A program made the position numbers and the translations under genes. Below the pieces are notes generated by a model. That model was not told where the DNA came from, did not search any database, and saw nothing but the letters and a program-made list of their open reading frames with translations. A stretch of DNA of 64,000 nucleotides, from the NCBI RefSeq assembly GCF_003369915.1, contig NC_046677.1:26120913-26184912 (forward strand), in the 5' to 3' direction. Origin of the DNA: Drosophila miranda. Its lineage: Eukaryota > Arthropoda > Insecta > Diptera > Drosophilidae. Every line of letters starts with the position of its first letter. The stretch's first letter is position 1. Shown here piece after piece: positions 35,519-48,406 of this stretch.

Positions 35519-36095
35519 AGAGAGCCTGCCAACACTCTACCAAACATAAACAACACACAACGGAACTACCCATGGATGGAACTATAGCCCGACTCTTTGG
35601 AGGGTTCCTTCCTCCCTTTTAAGATTGCATTAGAGCCCATTTAGACATGCAGCATGTTGCGACTGCTTACCATTTTCTAGAAATATTAGCGGAAGATTCG
35701 TACCAATTTTCTGTTTGAAATTGCATTAATCATTGATATAAAGCTTCAATTGTGTGTGTCGGATCCAAATATTATTCTCAGTGTATTCTGTTCGCAGGGT
35801 GCCCTTTCGTTGCCTTCTTTACCATTTACCGTTGGTTACTGTCCACTGCCTGGACTATTGCTGTGCTTGTTCATTCGCGTTCTCTTTCTGTCCCATTGCT
35901 GTGTGGGTGTTTGGGAGAGAGACGACGACTCGCTCAGAGAGGATCAAAAGCGTCGAGATGAAGAGAGCGCGCGTTGAGCGTATGCTTCTGCTGCAATGTG
36001 TGTGCGTTGGAAAGAGAAAGAACGACCACTGTACTCATAATTGCGTTGCACCCAATGAGTGTCGGAGAGCGTGGGATTGGCAATGCTCGGAGAGT
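35519..36095 (+). other. 3' flank of copy A, conserved in the inverted arm
   Basis: This 577-bp flank is nearly identical to the flank of copy B. All three forward frames stay open over about 200 bp at 35750-36000, but none starts with an ATG and no domain is recognised. I read it as 3' UTR or flanking DNA. Confidence 0.55.
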
Positions 36096-38038
36096 AGTTG
36101 GCGTGCTGTTTCGCCGTTTGACGTGCCGCTCTAATGGCGAGAGCGAATACAAGTAAATCAAACTGAGAACCGACTGTGGATCATGCTCTAAATGATAGCC
36201 CGACATATGGTAAGGTAGAGGTAGAGGTTGTGGTAGAGGACTCTTCTGGGGAAATCCCAGACATACGATTATTCAACTTTGTGACCATTTGAATACGCCA
36301 CCCCGCGCTCATCCCGCCTTCCCCTGCCATATGAAACGTTTCCTAATTAGACAGCTCTGCACATCCCTTGGTCATTCACACACCCATACACCGCATAGGA
36401 CCACCCACGCACACACCCAAATTGGAATGAACGTCGAAAACTTTCAACGCCACAGTGAGGCATTGCGTATGGTTTAAGCCTTATTTATTTGCGGCCATAA
36501 ATAACGCTTAACGCATCTAAATCTTGAACTTTGTGCGAATGCGAATGCGATGGCTCTCCCACCAGCGAGTGCCCCCCAAGTGGGTGGTCGGCGAGGGGTC
36601 GTGGTGGTGGGGGGGGGGGGGGGCAGAGAGTTGTTTACCCGGACTAAGGCTAACTCGACATGGCTTAAGCGGCTGCCGTACCCGATTCAAAAGCCAAAAG
36701 TTAGAAGACAATACAACAATTGTAGGTATTTCTTTTTTTCGAGATTTATGAGCATGCCTTTTTTGTGCTCCCTTGAAGGGTAACGCTTTAAAGTTAACAT
36801 GTCGTGTCCATTCTTTTTTGTTTTTTTTTTTCTTTGTTTTTATAAAAGCCTGTCAAAGGCTGTTGTTTTCTGTTGATCTTTGGCCATATTTTATTGTTGT
36901 ATGACCCCAAACGGGGTTCTATGAGATAGGAGTGTAGAAGCTATAGAGCCTTCAGAGGGAAGCTGTGGTCCAAACTCCTCGCTATGGCCTGGTCATGGCT
37001 GCCTGCCCTCCTCTCCTCTCCTCCACACACCAATCGCCCAATCGTCACATACGCACACATTGGCCCGGCAAATGTCAGTTTTGGCATCTACCTCGTACTT
37101 TGTTCAACTTTCCTTTTTCCGGTGTTGTTTGGCAACGCAAAACTCTGGCGAAAGAGAGCCAAAGCGACTGGCGGCCGGATGGCCAAAAGCTTTCACACAC
37201 TTTTCCCCGGGCGTTGTGGATTTTGCTTACGAATTAACATATAAATTGATTTTTTCTCACAGCCAAAGTGTTGAGCTTTTGTGAATTGTCAATTGGGGGT
37301 GGGGTGGGGTGGGGAGGTCGAAAAAGTGTGTGTGTGTGTGTGTGTGTCTTTAAAAATAAATATGCGGATTATTTAGATAAAAATACACAATGATCCGACG
37401 GCTATGAAGTTTTTCAATTGCAAAAACGCCTGCATCGTGCCCAAATTGCTTGGCCTGTAAATCCTTTCGGCGCTGAGCCTTTAACTGGGTCAACCGGAAC
37501 TTATATAAATTACGAAGACCTCAGCCCTCAGCCCGCCCCAGCCCCAGCCCCAGCCCCAGCCCGGAACCGGGAACCCGGCAAAGAGGAAAGCAAAGCCGGC
37601 CCAAGCAGCGTGGCAACCACATGCCGTGCTTAGACTTATTATTGTGCAGATAAGGCTGCAATGGTTATCTTTAAAATAACCACAAAATCCATTTAAATTA
37701 TACAACAAAGACTGGGACTGGTGGCAATAAGCAAACAAAGGCTTAGGCATTGCCTTGAGGTCCTGCTGCTGCTCCTGCTCCAGCTCCTGCTCCTGCTTGA
37801 GCCCAGTGAAAGTTTCTGGCCAAGTTAATTACACTTAATACGCATGGAGAAAGCATCGTGCGAGCGGGCGAGCGGGCGAGCGAGTGTTTGTGTGCGGCTT
37901 TGAGCAGGAACCTGTTTGGTTATTCGGTGATTTGTGTGTGCTTGGAAAATGTTGAGAGATTCTAAACAGATTGTTGGATACTCGGTTGAGAGGGTTGTTT
38001 CTACGGCTTAAATTGATTAAATAATGTACCAAATATTC

Positions 38039-38073
38039 GTAGATACGTAGATACGTAGATACGTAGATACGTA
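38039..38073. repeat. (GTAGATAC)n tandem repeat
   Basis: Four perfect 8-bp units plus a partial one. The unit is close to its own reverse complement (GTATCTAC). Confidence 0.9.
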
Positions 38074-38955
38074 ACCGCAAACAGGCGGCCTCATCCCTCA
38101 AGTCACTTGGACGTGTGACTATTAAATATTTTGGCAAATATTTAAGTCCCATCACCAGGCGCAGAGCAGGGCCTGCTCTAGCAGCAGCTGACAAAATTAT
38201 TCTAATTGCCAGTCAATGGACGTTGCCTGGCAAAACAAATTTAAAATTCCATCAATTTGGCAAAACAGTCCGAGAACAGGCAGGCAGTCCTGAGACTCCT
38301 GGCATCCGAATCAAATTATCCTAAAGACGTTGACATTGTCTGCTCTTTGTGTGGCCCGATCCGAAACTTTTCCAAGTAGTCCTTTGTTCGTTTCATTTGT
38401 TGCAGTCACAGAATTGATTTGTCAAGCAGCCACATTAAAAATTGACAACTAGACAAATACAAGATGAAGCAGGGTCCTGGAATACGTGTGGGCCCCCCCC
38501 CCCCCCCCACCCCCTCCGCCCATCATTTTAGAACAGACTCTGTTGAATGTCAATATTTTATGAGTTTGAATTAATTTTGAAGACATTCTTGCAGCTGGCC
38601 GATGCGTATCCAGGCACGTTTCGGGCTCTCTCTGTCCATTGTGTGTCATCCTAAGTTTTGCAGTTTTTGACATATTTTTCAGAGTTTTGGGCCACTCGAA
38701 GTTCTTTTTCTGCCATTAGTTATGCAAATTAATGTGCGTGCATGCGTGAATGCGACAGCCCGAAACGAGGCCTAAAGCCGCTCTGTGGCCGAAAAGTTTC
38801 AAGTAATTTGATTTCATAAATATATTTATTGCGCCCAATAGTTAATCAACTCTCGCTCTGGCCTAAACACCGACACAGTTCCTAGAAGATGGCCTAATGC
38901 CTTCCTCCGAATTTTATAACAAACATTAATTTTGGTTAATAACTTTATAAGACAG

Positions 38956-38956
<1 letters not shown>

Positions 38957-38994
<38 letters not shown>
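38957..38994. repeat. 38-nt poly-C (poly-G on minus strand)
   Basis: An uninterrupted run of 38 C residues, the longest of several G/C homopolymers in the window. The exact length may be affected by sequencing slippage. Confidence 0.85.
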
Positions 38995-40380
38995 TTCTCC
39001 CTACATTAATGGCCGGCAAACTTTGGCTCGACATTTTTCACACACTGCTCGCCGGCCGAGAGACACAAAGAGAGGAGCTCTGTGTTGGTTGGAAATAACC
39101 ATACGATAAGCTCAATTTGTGCGCAGCTTTAGTGGCGCATTAGCCATACATAAAGCAGAGATAGACGCCTCCATATTTGTGCGTTGATGTGCGTCGCTTC
39201 CGCTTGTAATTGTAGCTACAATGTCACAATCACCAGACCATATAAGCGCAGGCAAACAACCAGAAAGAGACGGAAGACACAGCCACCAGGAGGACCATCT
39301 CGCACACACACACACACAGAGATACAGAGACACAGAGAAACACAAGGACCCAGACACCCATGTATGGCTATGGAGTTGGCTTTGTGTGCGCTTTTAAGTG
39401 GCTCTGCGTCTTGCCCACTCGGGCGGTACAGTGCCACAAAATTGTATCGACAAGGACACAAGTACGTTCCTTCCCTGTCTTTCGCTTTGGTCCCACTGTG
39501 GCGGGCATGGCATCCTCTGTCGTTGGGGAGTCCTTGCTGCTACTTTGTAAGTAGCCACACCAAAGATACTCGACATGCGTCTGTGTGCGTGCGTGTGCTC
39601 CTCCTTGGATCCTGCATTGCCTTGGTAATATTTACAAGTCACTTGTTTTTATGCCTACATTAATTATGCGCGCCTCTGACTTTGGTTTTTGGTCGGAGAC
39701 TGGAGACTGGAGTCTGGAGCCTGGTGCTTGTCTTTGATTTTGATGCCGTTGCCACAATTTCAGCTTGGATTTGGTTTTGTGTTACTCTCCCTCTCTCTCT
39801 CTCTCTCTGTCTCTGTCTCTCTCTGTGGTGCTGTCAGCACTGTGGCTACCCCTCTCCCGCTCCCAACACCCCCTCCCACTGGGGTTCATATTTTTTGCCC
39901 GGTCTTAGTCGCCTCTGGGCCTGGGCTTAAGGCACTTCCAATAAATTTCGACACTCATGTGGTGCTGGGTGCTTTAAACCTTGCTTTTAATTGCTGGCCG
40001 TTTAAAAGTGTCTTTCGCCTGCAGCTCTGCTCTCCTCTGCTGCCGCTCATAAATGTCAGGTCGAGGTAACAACTGGCTGCATTAACTGACCCAGTTGTGC
40101 CTTCCCTTTTGGCACTCGCTCGTCGTTTTCCATTTGCGCCTTTTAATGACATTATTGCGCACTGGAACGTATAATGCGCCCGTGTGAGTTGTGCTCTGAC
40201 TCTTCTTTGAGCCGTGCAAGTCATCGCTGGCTATGGCCTTGCCCCGTAGCTGTGCTCATTTTGGGCAGACACTGCGTATGCGTGATGTGTGTGCCAAAGG
40301 CCTGTGCTCGACCTTGTGACGCAACGACTTGATTTCTCCAAGACGTAAGACCAAGACTATTGTATTGGAGGCACGCTCCA

Positions 40381-42746
40381 CACTTATACACTTGCACCTG
40401 ATGAATATTTATATTATTTCTTAAATTCTCCTTTATTTTTCTCCCTTTGGAGGGGCGGAAGAGGGGCTCTTTTTGCGATTTATCTCAATTAATTTCCCTT
40501 GAATATTTCGCATGGCATTTTCCTCAATTTCTATTGGATTTCTCGGCCTTCCAACCTGGCCGATGGGCTTGCATTTTGAATTCAATCGCTGCCTCCTTCC
40601 ATAATAAACGGCGGCATAATTTAGTTTTTATTAAATTCTTCAGTTTAATGCGTTTTATTTGGTTTAATTTCCACTTATCCTTTTTTACACTTTTGCCTCT
40701 GTTATTATCATAATGCATTTTAATTATAATTTAACTTAGAATTTAAATTAATAACTAGATTGTTTTTCTGTTTGTTGCTCGTCTGTTGGATTCTCTCTTT
40801 TGTTTGTTTTTGTTTTTTTTTTTTTTTAAATGTTTGCTGGCCTTTATGGCTTTTCATACAATATTTTTTTAAATTTTATTTATTCATATGTGTGTTTTTT
40901 TTTTTGTTCTTTGCCTAACAACTAACTTATACTCTCCTCTCCTTTCCACTCCTTCTTTTTTTTTATGTTATAGAATATTTAAAATTATTTTTACCATCAA
41001 ATTTCTCTGTTGAATATTTCTTTTGTGTGGCTCTGTATGTGTGTGTTTTTGTGTCGAGATTTAAACAATTTTTAATGCTTTTTCTAGGCTAAAATTTTGT
41101 CGTTTTTTTTACGGCTTTTCTAAATTTAGTTTCTGTTGCTATATTCCTTTAGGTGCATTCCTTTCTCTTTTGGTGAAAATAAAACTTAAACATTTATGGG
41201 TGTGAAGTGAGTGAGTGAGTGTCCGGGGAGAGTGTAGTGTTTGTCCTTAGATCTAATGATTTATTTATGCAATTTACAATAATATTCCATATTGTGCTTA
41301 AATGATTGCTTTCTTCTTCTCCCCCTCTCTCTCCCACTTTCGTCTGCTATTGCTAATTGTTTTTCGGATTTTCCAAATATTCTTATGCTTTATGTACACA
41401 CTCTTTGTAGAACATTTAAACTGCAATTTTGGATAGTTTCTGCCTCGAAACTACATTTAGATACAAGTCTCAAGGTGTCTTTTGGGAGTTAGCCTATGTT
41501 TAGTTAGTTCTTACTTAGTTAGACACGTTTAATTAATTACTAATTTACGATATCTACTGTGGTTGCTACCCGGAAACACATGTCTCTCTTCGCGGCTCTG
41601 CCAAAACCCAGGATTGAAGATTTTTCTGGGGGGGGTCATAAATTATTTAAATGGGGATCGTGGGTTTGGGGGTTGGTTGGGGGACGGATGTAGCCCAAAT
41701 TAAAATTTCATAAGCTAGAGCACACTACAAAGGGAAAACCCCTTAATGCCACTCGCGATTTTCGGGGCGGAACACCCGTCGACTCGGACTTCCTGGAGCT
41801 GGAGCTCAAGTCCTTTGTGTCACCGAGCAGGTGTCGCCATGTTGAAAACACATGCCACTTGGCTCTGAAGTGTGCCACCGACTTGGAGCTGGGCTGGCAG
41901 GATGTGAGGCAGAGCTGGAGGAGGATGAACAACTCAATCGACAAGCCAACAGACCCGCAAACACTCACATGTCTCCTCGTAGGCCCTGCATTTCTTTCTA
42001 AGCTTTCCCTCAACTCTCTCTCTCTCTCTCTCTCGCTCTCTCTCTTTTTCTATTCTTTATATGGCCTGTCTCGGGCCGGGGGAAAGACGCTGAAAACTTT
42101 ATATTAAATGAAAAAGTTTTTCAATTACATCAGCGGAAATAAAACGCTGCCGGGCCTGGCACTCGAGGCACGGAGCTGGGAGCCGGCAAACAGAAACAAA
42201 CAATCGGCGACAAGAGCCTTTTGTTTAGCGGCTCGTCTTTGTTTTTCGGCTTTATTAGGTTAGTCCCCTCCACGGGTCCATTGTTCTATACTCTAACCTA
42301 ATCCGGGTCCCCAATGCCAACCATTTCCTAAAGAAAACCCCAATAGAATACTTTTAGAGACTCGAAAAATTGTGGGAAATTGTGGGAAAAATCTTGTCTT
42401 GGCCATGGATGGAGTATTCATCCTTCGGCTTGGCTCTGTTTGGCTTCCCATTTCTAGCTGTGCCAATTATTAGGTTAAACTTGGGTTTGCCTTTTGTTTG
42501 CTTCTTTTGCGGGTTTTTTTTGTTGGCCAAGTCGATGGATACACAGAGCCAACAGCCAACAGCCAACAAACAGGAAAGGAAAGCCCGGAAGGGCCAACTG
42601 AAGTCTTGGCCAGAGTTTTAGGTATATTTGTAGGTAGGTGTGTATATGTGTGGGTGTGTGTATCTGATCAGCATGCCTATTTACAGAGCCACTGAATCGT
42701 CTAAGGCAGCTTCAGCTGGCAGCGGGGCCACGTTGGGGGGGCCTTG
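40381..42746 (-). other. probable 3' UTR and flank of the kek5-like gene
   Basis: Directly downstream (minus strand) of the receptor stop codon, without a competing gene. The T-rich plus strand means an A-rich transcript with multiple AATAAA-like signals between about 40400 and 41270, for example TTTATT near 41262. The true end cannot be fixed from sequence. A CT microsatellite lies at about 42014-42046. Confidence 0.4.
42678..42685 (-). promoter_or_regulatory. Pumilio-type element UGUAAAUA in the presumed 3' UTR
   Basis: TGTAAATA on the minus strand, about 60 nt past the stop codon, matches the Pumilio binding consensus. A single 8-mer is weak evidence of function. Confidence 0.3.
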
Positions 42747-43438
42747 TCATATGTCGCTCGTCTCCTGGCCATCGCCCACATAGCCCTCGTCGGGGCTGTC
42801 CGCCAGGGGACCGTTCAACTGCTTCAGCTTCGAGGTATCCCCCCCGCCGGCACTCTCCTCCGTGGCAGACGCGTCTGGGGGCGCACCGGCGGCCCCGGCC
42901 CCGGCACCGTCCTCAGCGGAGTCCTCCAGTCTCGGCGAGATGGCCTCGCTCTCGTCCAGCTCCGGAATGGTGCCAGTCCCTGTGGAGGTCGATGCTGCCG
43001 CTGCTGCTGGTGGTGGAGGCGGTGGTGCCTGGGCCTGTGGTGTGGGCGAGATGGCTGCCTGGGTGGGTGACTGGGCGTAGCGGTAGCCGGGCAGACAGCT
43101 GGGCCACTGCTGGAACGGGGCCGGCAGCATCGATAGATCGCTTTTATAGCCCTCGGGGGGAGAGGGGAACTGCTGCTGCTGGAGCTGCATCTGCTGCTGC
43201 TGCGGATAGCCCTCGGCGGTGAATCGGACATTCGGCATCTGGTACTTCTCATAGCTGACGGGGCCGCGCTGGATGAACTCCGCCTCGAGGCTGTAGCGGA
43301 GGCTCGAGTTGGGGCCCGCTGCCCCCTGGAACTGCTGCTGTTTGTGCAACCGATTGTGCGGCAGTGTTCGGTAAAAGTTTGCGGCCGGCTGCGGTCCTGC
43401 TGGCTGCAGCTGCTGCTGCTGTTGCTGTTGCTGTTGCA

Positions 43439-43470
<32 letters not shown>

Positions 43471-45455
43471 GGCGCTTGCTGCACCAAATGGGCGCTGCTG
43501 TAGTCGTAGGCGAAGCCATCCTGTCCCAGGAAGCAGACGGGATTCAAGTGGACGTCGACCTGGTGGGGCGCCGGCTGGTGTGTGCCCGCCATCACCGACT
43601 TGAGTTGCATGCCCCGCGGCAGCGTGGTCATGGCCTGGGTGAAGCGTCCCATCAGCGGATGGGCGTGCGGGTGCTGGTGGGGATGGGGGTGGGCGGCGGC
43701 CAGCTGGTAGCAGCCCTCGTACTGGCCGCAGTCGCTGGACGTCTCGTAGTCCCCGGTCCCGTCCAGCGAAACGGCCGTCTTCAGCTTGTGCTTGACGCTC
43801 TCGGCGTCGTTGACCAGATCGGGGTTCTTCTCCTGGTAGTTGCGCAGGGAGGCGGGGGGCGAGCAGTAGGCGGCGGCCAGCCCGTGCCCGTTGCCCAGCA
43901 GCAGAGGCGGCGAGCCCGCCCCACTGCCCATCAGGTTGACGTTCAATTGGAGCTGCTGCTGGCCCTGATTCGGGCCGGCGTACAGCAGGAGGTTCTGCTT
44001 CATCTGTCCGCCCAGGAGGATGCCCCCGCCAGCCGCCCCGTTGGTGGCCTTCGTGGGGGTCATGGTGTCGCCCAGCAGCATGCCTGCGTTGCCGGTCATA
44101 CTGTCCGCCCCGTCGTTGAGGATCGAGGCGCACTTCATCATGCCCATGCCGGTGTCCTGGTTGCTGGCCGTGGAGGAGTCCGTGCCGCCGGCTATGCTCG
44201 TCACCTGGTCGCACTTCTTGCGCTGCTTGGCCGGCTCCGAGGTGCGCTTGCACTTGACCACGATAGTGCAGAGGAGGACCACGAAGATGATCCCGCCCCC
44301 GGCGCTGCTGGCCACAATGTAGTTCATGTAGTCGCGCGGAAAGGACACCTCGTTGACCACCGGCGGCTCCTTGATGATCACCCGCAGCGTGTAGTTGCTG
44401 AAGGTGGTGCCGGCTATGTTCTGGCCCACGCAGGAGAAGGTGCCGTTGTCCTCGGCCCCCACGTTGTAGATGAAGATCTCGCTGCGCTTCTCCTCGGCCC
44501 CGCTGCTGCCGATGCTCTCGTCGATGTAGTAGAACATGTGCAGGTTGTCCATCAGGCTGTCGTTGCTCATCACCTGGCCGTTGAAGAGCCACAGGACCTT
44601 CGGCTCCGGAATGGCCCGCACCAGGCAGGTGATGGACATGTTGCGGCCCTCGCTCACCTCCGTGTAGCTCGACTGCGGACTGACCTCCGGCAGGCAGGCC
44701 AGCTGCTCCCGCTGCAGCCCCTTGATGACCTGCCCCTTGAGCCGGGCCGGCTCCATGCACTTGGGCTCCTCCGCCAACGGCGTGTTGAAGTTCACCAGCC
44801 AGGAGTGGACGTCCAGCAGGCGGCAGTCGCAGTTCCAGCGGTTGCTGTGCAGGCTGATGCCGTGCAGGGACTTGGGCAGGATGTGGCTGCCCTGGATGAA
44901 GCCGATGCGGTTGCCGTCGAGCCGCAGCCACTCGAGATTGTCCATGCCCACGAAGGCCTCGTTCTCGATGCGCTCCACCTGGCAGTTGGACAGCTCCAGG
45001 GTGGTCAGGAAGGACAGGTGGCGGAAGGCCGACGTCTTCAGCTCCCTGATGGGGTTCCCGCTCAGCGAGAGGCGCATCAGCGAGCTGTAGTCCTGGAAGG
45101 TCTCGCTCGGCACGTGCTGCAACGCGTTCTCGCTGAGGTCCAGCTCCACCAGGTTGGTCAGCCCCCGAAAGGCCTTCTCGTGTATGCGGATCAGCTGGTT
45201 GCGCGACAGATAGATCTTCTGCAGGTTCAGCAGGTCCATCCGCAGGAAGCGCTCCGACTGCAGCACCTGCAGGGAGTTACCGCTGAAGTTCAGCACCTGA
45301 GTGCCCGGATCCATGCCCTCCGGTATGTTGGCCAGCTGTTGGGCCCCGCACTCCACCGTCTGCTTGCCGCCCTTCCACTTGCAGATGCAGACCTCCGGCG
45401 GGCAGCCGGCGACGCTGGTCACGAGGAGCAGCAAAACCACAAAAGGTGCACACAT
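42747..45455 (-). CDS. kek5: Kekkon-family LRR-Ig transmembrane receptor, kek5-like
   Basis: A 902-residue intronless coding frame. Signal peptide at residues 1-17, then an LRRNT cysteine cluster (CPPEVCIC), six or seven leucine-rich repeats at about 50-205 (for example LQKIYLSRNQL, LVELDLSENAL, LEWLRLDGNRI) and an LRRCT (NRWNCDCRLLD) up to about 254. One C2-type Ig domain has Cys277 and Cys342 (DNGTFSCVGQN), and a transmembrane helix spans about 379-401. The cytoplasmic tail of about 500 residues is low-complexity, with poly-Gln at about 660-685 and Pro/Ala-rich parts. It ends in TSDI, a class I PDZ-ligand shape (S-x-I). Kekkon proteins are fly surface proteins that modulate growth factor signalling; Kek5 affects BMP signalling and cell adhesion. 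The symbol rests on close remembered similarity of the extracellular domain to Kek5. The opposite strand is open for 756 codons because of GC-rich codon usage and is not a gene. Confidence 0.83.
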
Positions 45456-45486
<31 letters not shown>

Positions 45487-45488
45487 TT
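45456..45488 (-). promoter_or_regulatory. (GA)n tract directly upstream of the kek5-like start
   Basis: A CT dinucleotide run on plus, GAGAGA on the transcribed strand, begins within a few bases 5' of the start codon. GAGA-factor sites have this sequence; here it would sit in the 5' leader. Confidence 0.45.
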
Positions 45489-47979
45489 GAGTTTAATTTT
45501 TCAAGGACTCTTTGGATTTTCAAGTATTTTCCTTCAGGGATCCCGACAGGGGCCTGCCTGGTCACGTTTGCCTCTCAAATTATGGCTTGGAAGCTCTGCC
45601 GCCAATATGATTAGCCCTCACTGTGTGGCAGTTGCTCTACTAGAACGTTGATCGGACTCTTGTCACGTCCTCCAGCCGCCAGTCGACAGCCTCCAGCCGC
45701 GTCTGTCTCTACGCGACGGACGTCGCCGCTCTGTTGCAGGGCCCGCATTGTGGCTGCGTCGCCATTATATTCAGAGTGATGCTCATCATTGTCCTGTCCT
45801 TGTCAGTTTTGTCATGGCTGCCACTTGTACTCCTTGTACGCCTTTCCTTTTGTATTAATTTCATAAAAATGCCAGCCTCTTGATTTTTCCCCTGACAGCG
45901 CCCAAAAGTAGGCAATGGCTTTCGCTATTGTCGCCTCTTGCGGCTTTTCTGTCTTCTTGTGTCTTCTGTCTTGTGGTTTTTCTGCCTTTCTCCTGTCTGT
46001 TTTTCTGCCTTTCTGCCTTTCTGCTTTCTATTTTCCTTTTCGGGGGGCCCTGTCTCCGATGGCAACGTTGTCTCACTGATGGCAAAGAGAGGCTTTTGTC
46101 CTTAATGAAATTATAATGTAATGCATTTCCTGTTCCTGTTCCTGTTCGTGTCGCTGTCGAAGTTGTTTTCGCTGTTCCTGTTAAAGACACCATAAAAGAG
46201 AGATTAGTTGAGGGGTAAATTTTGAATATAAATATGTATAGTATATATGCTTCGCTGGCCATCCTGTTTTTGTTAGAAATGTTAAACAATTTCGAAGCAT
46301 AAATTACAGTGCGGTCAAGATAATTTATTCCCGATAATAAAGCCATTCGATTGTGCAATATTTCCACGATTGGACACAATTATTCAGCTTAAAGTGAGTC
46401 TGTCTGGGTGTCTCTCTCTCTCTGTGTGTGAGTGTTTGTTTTCTTGCATAATGAATCGGATTGCTCGATTTCATCCGCAACGACAACAATCTCATTACGG
46501 TACTTTCCCCCCCAGATATGCAAATACTTATATGTCTCCCCTCTGGCCCCTCCCCCTCGATGAAAGGATAATGGCATTTCGAGCATTGACAGTGTAAAAA
46601 ATTGAGTCGCAATTGTCGTGGCTTTAATTGGATGTCATTGCAATTATTTGCTTGCCCTATTAGGGCAACTCATTATATTTCACCTTGTCCTTGTTATTCA
46701 TATTTATTCACCGCAGACAGCTGTGTGGGCGGGGGCCGAAATTTATATTTGTCGAAATTAATCAAAGGACATTAGGCGGGCACTCGGCCTCGGCCTCGGC
46801 CTCGGCAAAAACAAAAGACAGAGCACAACCCACAACCAAAGACAATGGGCCGTGACAGGCGGGCAATAAACAATTGTGGAATGTCGGGCATAAATCATGC
46901 AACATATTGCATTGTACCGCCGGACCGAGCCTCTAGTTAAATAACAAATAAATTACAGTAAAATTAAGTTAAATGCAAGTTTATTGTGCGGACCAAGAGA
47001 TTACTTGGGGGTGCCTACCGGGCTGCCATAAAACAAAAGCCCCACCAGATCTGCGTAACCAAAGCCGAATAAAAAAAAGATGCCAGCCGTGTCCTTCATT
47101 AGCCAGAACCAAGACCAGCGCCCGACTGACAGCCTGGCAGGCTCTAGAATTTCAGTTGAAGACCAGTCTGGCGCCAAATGCAAATACGTAATGGATAGTC
47201 GTATGCCTGGGCCAACAAATTGACTTGATTTGCTGCCAGGGCCCACCTGAAGACCTGCCTTTTGGGCACGGAGACATTATTAATAAGCAAACATTAATCA
47301 TTGCGAGGGTATTTTCAATGGCCCCGGCCGCAGCTGCCTTGGTCCTTTGCTCAAATGTTTTGGTGCTTAACAAGTAATGGAAGTGAATCCCCGGACAGGT
47401 GGTCATGCATCGAGCCCGAGTCCTTGACTTGCAGGACTGCCACAATGTTAATTACAGAAATGTACAAGAGCGTACTTTGAATGGATTATTATGGAGCTAT
47501 AAAGACCATATAAATGTTTATTATAATTACTGTAATCCGAGCACAATAGAGGGATTGTTTGTTGGAAATTCAATTTTGCTGTGTCTCCCATTGGAGATCC
47601 CCAACTGTTTTCCAGAATTAAGTATTTGCCATATTCTTCTCTACACAATTTATAAGTAATGAAAACGTATTTCCTTTCCGAATGCCCACAAAATCAATCG
47701 CCAACTATAAATACTATTTGCCAGTCCTCCGGTATATCCATTAGTTTTCTTACTAATTGGAACATTTGCCGTTGACCGCCTGCCATTTTCTGTGAATTTA
47801 AGTTTCATTTTGTAGAAGGCAGTTTTTTTTTTAAATTAAATTTATAGAAATATTCCAATGCAGAAGCACGAAATATTCTCATTTGCTTGGCTTGTCAGCA
47901 AAACATTTTTTGACATTTTCATTTGTCAGTTATGAAGCAGATACACACACAGGCAGAGAGAGAGAGAGAGAGAGACAGG

Positions 47980-47980
47980 C

Positions 47981-48018
<38 letters not shown>
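47980..48018. repeat. (CAGA)n microsatellite
   Basis: About ten CAGA units following an AG tract. Confidence 0.9.
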
Positions 48019-48021
<3 letters not shown>

Positions 48022-48372
48022 GCGGACTGACAGTCAAGTCAGATGGATAGATAGATGTGTGGAGTGGAGTATCTGTGGTGTGTGTGTGCACATTTGTTAT
48101 ATCCTTATCACAAAATGATTTGACAGTCGAGACCAAGAGGCATTTGAACTGGCCTTCCATGCGAGTAACATTCTCTCGGCTCCTATCCCACTTTTTTCCT
48201 CTAAGGCTCTTTCTCTCCGTCCCCTGTCCCCTGTCCCCTGTCCTCCCTTTTGTATCTGTATCTATCTCTTTCACTGCTGGCCTGTCTAGAAGTTTTTCTA
48301 TTTTGTGTGATTTAATAAGATGACAAGAACGAGGAAGCCTTGGGCAATTTGAGAGATTTGTTCAAGCTCTCT

Positions 48373-48406
48373 ACTGGCACTGGCACTGGCACTGGCACTG
48401 GCACTG
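48373..48406. repeat. (CTGGCA)n microsatellite
   Basis: Five perfect hexamer units and a partial one. Confidence 0.9.

Larger units (their letters stand above)
33041..36095 (+). repeat. arm A of a large inverted repeat (with a 1.1 kb insertion)
   Basis: From 33041 to 36095, without the insertion at 33091-34225, the plus strand matches the reverse complement of 49235-51283. Identity is about 99 % in introns and non-coding flanks and lower in exons 1-2 of the enclosed gene. The outer segment (33041-33090) matches 51234-51283 with several differences. Homology fades after GCAATGCTCGGAGAGT. The spacer between the arms is about 13.1 kb and contains the kek5-like gene. Confidence 0.92.
36096..40380. 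other. non-coding stretch between arm A and the kek5-like gene
   Basis: No gene supported. It contains a 15-G run at 36609-36623, a GT tract at 37327-37347, a CAGCCC-type repeat at 37530-37562, a GTAGATAC tandem at 38039-38073, a 16-C run at 38493-38508, a 38-C run at 38957-38994 and a CT microsatellite at about 39789-39808. Part may be distal 3' sequence of the minus-strand gene. Confidence 0.5.

Noticed and set aside
35750..36134. Overlapping frames of 69-126 codons in all three phases after importin copy A (and mirror at 49229-49580)
   Set aside because: No ATG starts, no domain, Cys/Phe-rich random composition; openness in three frames reflects base composition of the duplicated flank.
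43249..44931. 560-codon minus-strand frame in another phase of the receptor gene
   Set aside because: Shadow frame within the receptor coding region with Arg/Pro/His-rich nonsense composition.
43344..45614. 756-codon plus-strand open frame across the kek5-like gene
   Set aside because: It is the antisense of a GC-rich coding frame, is built of low-complexity Leu/Val/Arg/His-rich sequence and has no domain. The minus-strand receptor explains it.
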